Shown here: piece after piece, positions 56,388-64,000 of the stretch
Layout: each line of letters begins with the position of its first letter
How positions within the stretch are numbered: position 1 is the first letter of the stretch
The notes under the pieces: model-generated
Database searches by the model: none
Told to the model about the DNA's origin: nothing
What the model saw: the letters and a program-made list of their open reading frames with translations, nothing else
Position numbers and translations under genes: made by a program
Origin: Deinococcus aerolatus
Lineage (GTDB): Bacteria; Deinococcota; Deinococci; Deinococcales; Deinococcaceae
Length of the DNA stretch: 64,000 bases
Assembly (NCBI RefSeq): GCF_014647055.1
Contig: NZ_BMOL01000002.1
Coordinates: 62,001 to 126,000, forward strand
Reading direction: 5' to 3'

Positions 56388-56393
56388 TATGGT
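56388..56393 (+). promoter_or_regulatory. -10 box TATGGT for the ftsY leader mini-ORF
   Basis: TATGGT ends 6 nt before ATG 56400, the start of an 18-codon mini-ORF. Confidence 0.55.
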
Positions 56394-56399
56394 GTAACC

Positions 56400-56452
56400 A
56401 TGACCGTCTCATTACTTCTGTGTGTCAGCCCTGTCTCCTGTGGGGGCCGTCC

Positions 56453-56456
<4 letters not shown>
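56400..56456 (+). CDS. Leaderless 18-residue mini-ORF coupled to ftsY
   Basis: ATG 56400 starts 6 nt after TATGGT and encodes MTVSLLLCVSPVSCGGRP. The TGA (56454-56456) overlaps the ftsY GTG (56453-56455) as GTGA. No AGGAGG-like site precedes ftsY, only GGGGGCC, so ftsY probably depends on this coupling. The peptide is hydrophobic with two Cys and could resemble a short signal-like sequence, but the overlap is the stronger clue. Translation is inferred. Confidence 0.5.
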
Positions 56457-57409
<953 letters not shown>

Positions 57410-57443
57410 TCCGCCCTGCCACCCACTGCTGGGTGGCGTCACA

Positions 57444-57485
57444 GGAAGAGGGCAGGCACTGTAACCCCGGTGCCCGCCCTCTTCC
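57444..57485. terminator. Bidirectional terminator between ftsY and bshC
   Basis: GGAAGAGGGC / GCCCTCTTCC (57444-57453 and 57476-57485), with GGCAC/GTGCC inside. CCTCTTTCC follows on the plus strand. Confidence 0.75.
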
Positions 57486-57504
57486 CCTCTTTCCACCCTG
57501 GACT

Positions 57505-59061
57505 TCAGGGAATCTCGATTTCCCCTCGCCAGCCCGGCTCCAGCGCCAGCAGCAGCTCCAGTGGTTTGTCGCCGTGCTTGAGCAGGTACGTCAGGAAGTT
57601 CATCTCGCGTTCCTGCGGCGTGCCGTTCGGCAGCAGATGGGCCTTGAGGCGCGACAGTTGCCCGCTGCGGTCATTTTCCTGCCGGGCCAGTGCCCGCACT
57701 GCCTGGGTCTGGAGCCGGCCCACCCGCGCGGTGACGCGCTCACGGGTCCGCCCCGCCGCGCCCACCAGGGTGGGGTCCAGGGCGGCAATCTCGTCCATCA
57801 CGGCCCGCAACTGGGTGGCGATTTCGTCCAGTTTCCGGGTGGTCACGGCCTCCGCGCCGCGCTCGCGGGCCAGGGCGCGGCCCAGCACGCCCTCCGGATC
57901 GGCCTGCACCTCAGCGGCGGTGGCGCCCAGCCGCCGCAGCAGGCGGGCCACATTGGGCTCCAGCCACGTCACGCTCAAGCGCGGCCACAGCAGCGGCTGC
58001 TTCAGGCCGTGGAGTTCGTAGACCTCGCGCAGCTGCGCTCCATAGGCGATCTCGCCGGGGCCCACCACAAAGGCCAGCGTGGGCAGCAGCGCGTCCTGAA
58101 CAGCCGGGCGCAGGCCGGCCGCCGGGGTCAGGCGGCTGGGATCGGCCTCCAGCATGGCCCGCAGCTCGCGGTGGGTGTAGGCGCGGGTGTCGGTGCTGAA
58201 GCGCGCCCCGTCCAGCCGCAGCAACCGCCGGTGACCGTCGTCCTCCTCAATAAAGACGTTGGTGGCCCCTGCCGGGCGGCGCAGCTGCGGCGTGAAGTCC
58301 TGTGCCATCAGCCGGGCCGCCGCGTCCTCGATGAGTGCCGAGGAGGCCAGCGGGTTGTCGAGTTCGCGGGCCAGGGTGGGGGCCATCAGGCGGGCCAGAG
58401 CGGGGTGCAGCGGGTCCAGCACGATCAGCCCGGCGGGGGAGAGCAGCCCGTGAATCAGGCGGGCAAAGACGTCGGCGTAACTCCCTCCCCCCTGCGTGGC
58501 CCGCGCCAGGCGGCCCCGCACGGCGGCAACGTGTTCTGGCGGGGCGTCGAATGCGTCCAGCACGGCCTCTGCCTGCGCGGTCCACTCCCCGCGCCACGGC
58601 ACGCGGCCCACCGGCATGCCCTCCGGCACGTCCAGCGTCAGCCGGTGCAGCTGCTCCGAGAGGTCCAGAAGGCTGGTGCTGGCAACTTCCGCCGCGTCGT
58701 GGTCCTGGCTGGCCACCCAGTAGATGGCCACCACGGGCACGTCCTCGGTGTCCAGCTGCCGGGCCAGCAGCGCGGCGTCGGCCCCCTTGTGAACGCTGTA
58801 GGCCGGGCCGGTCAGTGCGCCTGCCTGCTGCCCGGTCACAACCACCCTGGAGTGCGGGTGCGCCAGCCGGGTCAGTGCCTGTTCCACGCGGGCGTCCAGT
58901 GTGCCCAGATCGCGGTGGTACGTTCTTAAGGCCCCGGCGAGCGCGGCCCGGTCGATGTCCGGGCGTTGCTCGGCCCGCGCCTGCTGTGTGCCGCCCACCG
59001 GAAGACGGAAAAACTCTGCCAGTGTTCCGGCGGTGTACTCCGCCGCTATGTTGCGCGCCAT
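57505..59061 (-). CDS. bshC: Bacillithiol biosynthesis cysteine-adding enzyme
   Basis: 518 residues. Adds cysteine to glucosaminyl-malate in the last step of bacillithiol synthesis, the low-molecular-weight thiol used by Deinococcus and Firmicutes instead of glutathione. Family motifs: VVVTGQQAGALTGPAYSVHKG, VPVVAIYWVASQDHDAAEV, NVFIEEDDGHRRLLRLDG, PTLAFVVGPGEIAYGAQL. A C-terminal coiled coil is also typical. ATG 59061 has GGAAGGA at 9 nt; in-frame ATGs at 59070 and 59124 are possible. bshA and bshB are not in the window. Confidence 0.93.
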   Translation of the reverse strand: MARNIAAEYTAGTLAEFFRLPVGGTQQARAEQRPDIDRAALAGALRTYHRDLGTLDARVEQALTRLAHPHSRVVVTGQQAGALTGPAYSVHKGADAALLARQLDTEDVPVVAIYWVASQDHDAAEVASTSLLDLSEQLHRLTLDVPEGMPVGRVPWRGEWTAQAEAVLDAFDAPPEHVAAVRGRLARATQGGGSYADVFARLIHGLLSPAGLIVLDPLHPALARLMAPTLARELDNPLASSALIEDAAARLMAQDFTPQLRRPAGATNVFIEEDDGHRRLLRLDGARFSTDTRAYTHRELRAMLEADPSRLTPAAGLRPAVQDALLPTLAFVVGPGEIAYGAQLREVYELHGLKQPLLWPRLSVTWLEPNVARLLRRLGATAAEVQADPEGVLGRALARERGAEAVTTRKLDEIATQLRAVMDEIAALDPTLVGAAGRTRERVTARVGRLQTQAVRALARQENDRSGQLSRLKAHLLPNGTPQEREMNFLTYLLKHGDKPLELLLALEPGWRGEIEIP

Positions 59062-59140
59062 ACTGCCCATTCCTTCCCGCCCCGGCGCAGACCGGGAAAC
59101 AGTTGCTGATAGATGTGAGGTCATGCCGGCCGCCCTGCGC

Positions 59141-59815
59141 CTAACGCAGGGACTCCCGCGTGGCCCGTTGCAGGCCGTCCCGGTCCGTCAGGATAATGCG
59201 CCGGTAGCCCAGGTCTAGCAGGCCGCGCGAGCGGAAATCGCCCAGCAGCTTGGTGATGGTCTCACGGGTGCTGCCCACCACGTAGGCCAGGTCCTGATGC
59301 GAGACCCGGTCGCGCAGGGCGATGGGCCCCTCCTGGGGCCAGCCGCCCTCGCGCTCGGCCAGCGTCAGCAGCGCCAGCGCCAGCCGCTGCGAGACCTCCA
59401 GAAACACCAGTCCCGACAGACGCTCCTGCACGCCGCGCGTCTGGCGGGTGATCTGCTCGGTCAGGGCCACGCCCACCGCCGGCTGCGCGTCGGTCAGGCG
59501 ATGCAGCGCGTCCTGGCCTAGCATCAGCGCCTCCACGTCGTCCATTGCCTCGCCGTAGACGTTGTAGCTTTCCCCTGGGGTCAGGGCCGAGACGCCCAGC
59601 AACGCGCCGGGGCCGTGCACGTCCAGCGTGACCTCGCGGGCCCCGCTGCCCAGGCGGTACAGCCGCACCGCGCCGCGCAGGATCAGGTACAGCGTCTCGG
59701 CGGCGTCTTCCGGGTGAAACAGCAGCCCGGCCCGCGCCCAGCGTCCCACCCGACTCGCCGCCATGACCTGCGCCTGGGCTTCTTCAGGCAGGGTTCCAAA
59801 TGCTCCGGGCAACAT
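59141..59815 (-). CDS. Crp/Fnr-family transcriptional regulator
   Basis: 224 residues. Cyclic-nucleotide-binding-like beta-roll (about 20-115: AGLLFHPEDAAETLYLILRGAVRLYRL, GPGALLG), a dimerisation helix and a Crp HTH (SHQDLAYVVGSTRETITKLLGDFRSRGLL). It has no Cys cluster, so it is not an Fnr-type oxygen sensor. ATG 59815 was chosen because CATACT lies 9 nt upstream; the longer frame begins with TTG 59836. It diverges from the glycosyltransferase gene. Confidence 0.9.
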   Translation of the reverse strand: MLPGAFGTLPEEAQAQVMAASRVGRWARAGLLFHPEDAAETLYLILRGAVRLYRLGSGAREVTLDVHGPGALLGVSALTPGESYNVYGEAMDDVEALMLGQDALHRLTDAQPAVGVALTEQITRQTRGVQERLSGLVFLEVSQRLALALLTLAEREGGWPQEGPIALRDRVSHQDLAYVVGSTRETITKLLGDFRSRGLLDLGYRRIILTDRDGLQRATRESLR

Positions 59816-59824
59816 ATGTGGGTC

Positions 59825-59830
59825 AGTATG
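59825..59830 (-). promoter_or_regulatory. -10 box CATACT for the Crp/Fnr regulator
   Basis: CATACT on the minus strand, 9 nt before ATG 59815; a first-base variant of TANNNT. Confidence 0.45.
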
Positions 59831-59896
59831 CCGCAACGGACGGCGTGGTGCGGAAGACTGGCCGCGGCACCGGCATGAAAATCGGCCCGGAGAGTT

Positions 59897-59902
59897 TAGA
59901 AT
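59897..59902 (+). promoter_or_regulatory. -10 box TAGAAT for the glycosyltransferase
   Basis: TAGAAT ends 8 nt before ATG 59911, choosing it over in-frame ATG 59875. Confidence 0.65.
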
Positions 59903-59910
59903 CAGCCGGA

Positions 59911-60660
59911 ATGTCCCCCTCTCCCCACCGCCCGCGTCTGCGCCTGTTTGACCTGCCGCTGGACGTGATCAACCTGAGTGACACGCTGACGCTGCTGGGT
60001 GACTGGCTGGCGGACCCGGCCCGCCGGCCGCACACGGTGGTAACCCTGAACCCCGAGATCATCGTGCAGGCGCGCAGCCACCCGGAATTCGCGCGGGCCG
60101 TGCAGGACGCCGATCTGGTCACCGCCGACGGCGTGGGCATCGTGTACGCCGCCCGGCAGCTTCACGCCGAGGAGGTGCCCCGCGCGCCCGGCTTCGACAT
60201 CGTCAGGGGTCTGATGCAGCGGCACGGCGCGGAGCTGCGGGTGTTCTTTCTGGGTGCGAAACCCGGCGTGGCCGAGGCCGCCGCGCAGAACGCGGTCCGC
60301 GACTACGGCGTCGTCGTGGCCGGCATCCACCACGGCTACTTCGGCCCGGAGGACGACGAGCGGGTGGCGCGGCTGATTGGCGACAGCGGCGCAAACCTGC
60401 TGCTGACGGCCATGGGGGCCGGACGGCAGGAGGTCTTCAATGGGCAGTGGCGCGGCGTGCTGGGCGTCCCGGTCATGATCGGCTGCGGCGGCGTGATCGA
60501 CGTGCTGGCCGGCACCGCAGAGCTGGCCCCGGCCTGGACCCGCAAACTGGGTGTGGAATGGGTCTGGCGCGTCGCGGGGGACCGCAAACGGTGGAACCGT
60601 GCGCCGCGCCTGCTGAATTTCGTGCGGATGGTCCGGGCCGAGAAGCGGCGCAAGGGCTAG
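59911..60660 (+). CDS. WecG/TagA/CpsF-family glycosyltransferase
   Basis: 249 residues. GT26 fold for transfer of a sugar to a lipid-linked carrier in surface polysaccharide synthesis: VVTLNPEIIVQARSHPEF, ADLVTADGVGIVYAAR, the catalytic Asp in VTADGVG, FFLGAKPGVAEAA, GIHHGYFGP, and ..GAGRQEVFNGQWRG... near the C-terminus. The acceptor is unknown. No other polysaccharide gene is nearby. The start is fixed by TAGAAT at 59897. Confidence 0.9.
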   Translation: MSPSPHRPRLRLFDLPLDVINLSDTLTLLGDWLADPARRPHTVVTLNPEIIVQARSHPEFARAVQDADLVTADGVGIVYAARQLHAEEVPRAPGFDIVRGLMQRHGAELRVFFLGAKPGVAEAAAQNAVRDYGVVVAGIHHGYFGPEDDERVARLIGDSGANLLLTAMGAGRQEVFNGQWRGVLGVPVMIGCGGVIDVLAGTAELAPAWTRKLGVEWVWRVAGDRKRWNRAPRLLNFVRMVRAEKRRKG

Positions 60661-60685
60661 GGCCGCAAGAAGGGGAACCGCGGAT

Positions 60686-61978
<1,293 letters not shown>

Positions 61979-62018
61979 GTCGGGTTCCTGGAGTATGGGG
62001 AGGAGGGGAGAGGGGCGC

Positions 62019-62501
62019 TTAGCGTCCGGTGTGGCCGGAGCCGCCCTGACGTTCGGGACCAGCCGCGACGTCGTCGCCGTCGGCCAGCAGATATTTGGTG
62101 AACACTGCCTGCGCGATCCGGTCGCCCGCCCGCGCCGTGAAGACTTCGGCCCCCAGGTTGAGGACCGAGAGGCGGATGTTGCCGTCGTTGTCGGGGTTCG
62201 AGTGGTAGTCGGCGTCCACGAGGCCCACCGTATTGCTGAGCATGACGCCGCGCAGCCCCACCGAGGAGCGCGGGTAGACCGACAGCACCTCGTCCGGCAG
62301 CATGTACGCCTTGAGGTCGGTCACGATAACCGTGCGGGCCTGCGGTGCCAGCGTGAAGCCGACCGGGGTATGCAGGTCATAGCCCGCAGAGTGCCGTGAA
62401 GCCCGGCGGGGCAGCTCGATGGCGGCGTCGGGGTGCTGGCGGTGCTGGTCGGCAACCACCTCGAAACCGCGCTGCCGGGCGGACCGTGGCCGGTCTACCA
62501 C
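62019..62501 (-). CDS. dut: dUTPase (deoxyuridine 5'-triphosphate nucleotidohydrolase)
   Basis: About 160 residues. Trimeric dUTPase motifs in order: ASRHSAGYDLH (1), PRSSVGLRG (2), GLVDADYHSNPDN (3), GDRIAQAVFTK (4) and RQGGSGHTG (5, the flexible C-terminal arm). Cleaves dUTP to dUMP and keeps uracil out of DNA. GTG 62501 overlaps the end of the upstream DinB gene by 7 nt and gives an N-terminal extension of 37 residues before motif 1; an internal GTG may be the true start. Confidence 0.88.
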   Translation of the reverse strand: MVDRPRSARQRGFEVVADQHRQHPDAAIELPRRASRHSAGYDLHTPVGFTLAPQARTVIVTDLKAYMLPDEVLSVYPRSSVGLRGVMLSNTVGLVDADYHSNPDNDGNIRLSVLNLGAEVFTARAGDRIAQAVFTKYLLADGDDVAAGPERQGGSGHTGR

Positions 62502-63013
62502 GTGTCCCCGCCGCCCGGTGGCGGCCACAGCCCCAGCGCCTGCCGGACGCTCACGACCTGTCCCAGGTGGTAGACGCTGTGTCCGGCATAGTTGGCGAGC
62601 ATGGCCGCGAAAGGCACGCCGCTGCTGTCGGGGGCGGCGCACCGCTGGGGGTCGCGGGCCAGCGCCCGCAGCCGGGAGGCGTCGCGCAGCAGACCGGCGC
62701 GTACCCCGGCCCAGTCGCGCGGTGCGGGCCAGCCGCCCTCGGCGTGTTCGGGCGTCTCCGGATTTTGCCCGTCCAGGGAGGCCAGCAGGTGCGCCTGCCA
62801 GAACTGAACGTGCGCCACGATCTGCGCGACGCTGTGCGGCAGGTGGTTCGGCGTGCGCTCGGCCTGTCCTGCGTCCAGCCCTTCCAGCGCCCGCTCCCAC
62901 GACACATTGGCCGGGCCGCCCAGAAACAGGTTGCCCACCGCCTTGCCGAAGACCTCGCCAGACACCACTCCAGGCACCACGCCGGGCTCCTTGCCGGTCT
63001 TCGGCTTGCTCAC
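62495..63013 (-). CDS. DinB-family protein, second of a tandem pair
   Basis: 172 residues. Four-helix DinB/YfiT-like bundle with metal His residues in SVAQIVAHVQFWQAH and NYAGHSVYHLGQVV. The C-terminal 20 residues are nearly the same as those of the preceding DinB gene, a clear tandem duplication. GTG 63013 overlaps the previous stop as GTGA. Functions in this family range from thiol transferases to unknown stress proteins; in Deinococcus and other genera there are many copies. Confidence 0.85.
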   Translation of the reverse strand: MSKPKTGKEPGVVPGVVSGEVFGKAVGNLFLGGPANVSWERALEGLDAGQAERTPNHLPHSVAQIVAHVQFWQAHLLASLDGQNPETPEHAEGGWPAPRDWAGVRAGLLRDASRLRALARDPQRCAAPDSSGVPFAAMLANYAGHSVYHLGQVVSVRQALGLWPPPGGGDTW

Positions 63014-63528
63014 CAGGTATCACCTCCGGCAGGGGGGGGCCACGCGCCCAGCGCCTGACGCACCGTCACGATCTGTCCGAAATGATGGGCGGTGTGTAGC
63101 GCAAAATCGGCCAGCAGTTCGCCAATCGTCTCCTCATGGTTGACCGGGTTGGCCAGATCGGGGCGTGCGGCGTGGGCGTCGATGCGGGCCAGCAGCCCGT
63201 AGAACTCGTTCTTTGTCCGGCTCCAGTCGCCCTCGCCCAGCACGGGCCAGGTGTCGGCGGCGTGGGCGGGATATGGCTGCGCCTGTCCCATCTCGATGGT
63301 GTCGAGCATCCAGCGGTTCCACCAGTTGATGTGGGCCAGCAGGTCCAGCACGCTGTGCGGCAGACTGTCGGGCACGCGGGCGGCGGTGCCGGCGTCCAGG
63401 CCGCTCAGGCTGGCCTCCACGCCCACGAACGCCTGCCCGCCCCGGAACAGCTTGGGCAGCAGGCGGGCAAGGGCCAGCTGGGCGCGCTGGCTGCGGTCAT
63501 CGTTCGGGCGGTTGCCGGGGAGGGTCAT
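63010..63528 (-). CDS. DinB-family protein, first of a tandem pair
   Basis: 172 residues. DinB/YfiT-like four-helix bundle with the three-His metal site in SVLDLLAHINWWNRW and LHTAHHFGQIVTVRQ. Shares with its neighbour the conserved end VRQALGAWPPPAGGDTW. ATG 63528 was chosen because CAAAAT lies 6 nt upstream; an ORF extension by 9 codons exists. First gene of a likely DinB-DinB-dut operon. Confidence 0.85.
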   Translation of the reverse strand: MTLPGNRPNDDRSQRAQLALARLLPKLFRGGQAFVGVEASLSGLDAGTAARVPDSLPHSVLDLLAHINWWNRWMLDTIEMGQAQPYPAHAADTWPVLGEGDWSRTKNEFYGLLARIDAHAARPDLANPVNHEETIGELLADFALHTAHHFGQIVTVRQALGAWPPPAGGDTW

Positions 63529-63574
63529 GCGGGCATTTTGGCAGAAAGCGGGCATTTGCTACGCAGCGTCCAGC

Positions 63575-64000
63575 ATGACGGCAGGCAGCCTGACGGCAGA
63601 CGACGTGCCGGTGATCCACCGTACCCATAAGCTGGGGCTGCCTATCCACACGGCAGATGACTGCAACGGGGTGATCGGCGCGGCCTACAGTCTGGATGGC
63701 GTGATCCTGGCTGAGACGGACGGGTCGCCCGCATTCTTCCGCCCGAGCGGCGGGCTGGCGGGCGAGGCGTCCCAGAGGTTCACCCACTTCTGGCTGCGCG
63801 TGGCGCGGGTGCTGCCGGACCCTGCTGCTCATGGCGAACGGTTTGTGGAGCTGGCCCAAGAACATGCCCGCAGGTTTGTCCGCAGCGCAACGCAGCGGCC
63901 CCAGCCCACGCGGCAGGGGCGTCGGGCCAGGGCCGGGCATACCGGCTCAGTTCAGTTGTGCTTCCCCGCTCCCATCCGCAGCAGGCGCGAGGAAGGCGGC
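63575..64000 (+). CDS. Partial protein of unknown function, runs off the window
   Basis: ATG 63575 opens a frame that stays open for 142 codons to the last base. The first 90 residues (VIHRTHKLGLPIHTADDCNGVIGAAYSLDGVILA) have codon usage with G/C-rich third positions and a plausible fold, the later part is Arg-rich. I do not recognise it, and no ribosome site or TANNNT box is visible upstream. It is divergent from the DinB pair. A minus-strand frame also covers the region, which lowers confidence. Confidence 0.5.
   Translation, partial: MTAGSLTADDVPVIHRTHKLGLPIHTADDCNGVIGAAYSLDGVILAETDGSPAFFRPSGGLAGEASQRFTHFWLRVARVLPDPAAHGERFVELAQEHARRFVRSATQRPQPTRQGRRARAGHTGSVQLCFPAPIRSRREEGG

Overview
The window is a chromosomal segment of a high-GC bacterium that reads as Deinococcus or a very close relative. 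Supporting evidence: a homoisocitrate dehydrogenase of the aminoadipate lysine pathway, a family-4 uracil-DNA glycosylase, BshC of bacillithiol synthesis, a Thermus/Deinococcus-type GNAT protein, a LitR/CarH-like MerR-B12 regulator, and above all the promoter style. About twenty genes have a TANNNT hexamer (a few CANNNT or GATACT) 6-10 nt before the start codon, which is the signature of leaderless mRNA known from Deinococcus. I see no prophage, transposon, CRISPR array or defence island. This is ordinary, densely packed chromosome, with one tRNA-Leu(CAG), one ATP-binding subunit of a sugar ABC transporter and many small operons whose genes overlap by 1-4 nt.

Layout. 1-4.2 kb: LacI regulator divergent from an MFS transporter with an operator-like palindrome between them, a Tat-exported ferritin-like lipoprotein, tRNA-Leu. 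4.2-9.7 kb: dnaX, dtd with a DUF1844 gene, a UDG with an orphan gene, and a LysM-NlpC/P60 cell-wall hydrolase. 9.7-18.2 kb: galE, an M20 peptidase, an MBL hydrolase, an AhpD-like protein, a secreted protein, dxr-rseP and a trans-sulfuration enzyme. 18.3-27.8 kb: secreted coiled-coil protein, homoisocitrate dehydrogenase, split MnmD/MnmC-like pair divergent from tsaD, fadD, a deaminase, a PfkB kinase, and GNAT / HMA-like / DUF503. 27.8-37.2 kb: purB, holin-like protein with panC and pilT, ugpC-like ATPase, ABC-2 exporter, typA. 37.2-46.4 kb: SPFH protein, LolA-like protein, Nudix protein, MerR-B12 regulator with an epimerase, DUF898 with an M48 protease, FMN reductase with a pseudouridine synthase. 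46.4-57.4 kb: feoABC, a pabAB-pabC pair, an IscR-like Rrf2 regulator, pyrD with a phosphoesterase, an orphan histidine kinase, ftsY. 57.5-64 kb: bshC, a Crp/Fnr regulator divergent from a WecG/TagA glycosyltransferase, a class III aminotransferase, two tandem DinB genes running into dUTPase, and a partial gene at the edge.

The most interesting signal is below the gene level. Four genes (dnaX, a PfkB kinase, feoA, ftsY) are each preceded by a very short ORF of 9-37 codons. Each short ORF starts 6-8 nt after a TANNNT box, so it would itself be leaderless, and its TGA stop overlaps the start codon of the main gene as ATGA or GTGA. This looks like a recurring device, a leaderless mini-ORF translationally coupled to the real gene, that standard gene callers miss. 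Two other genes (typA, the ugpC-like ATPase) have long leaders with terminator-like structures that suggest transcription attenuation.
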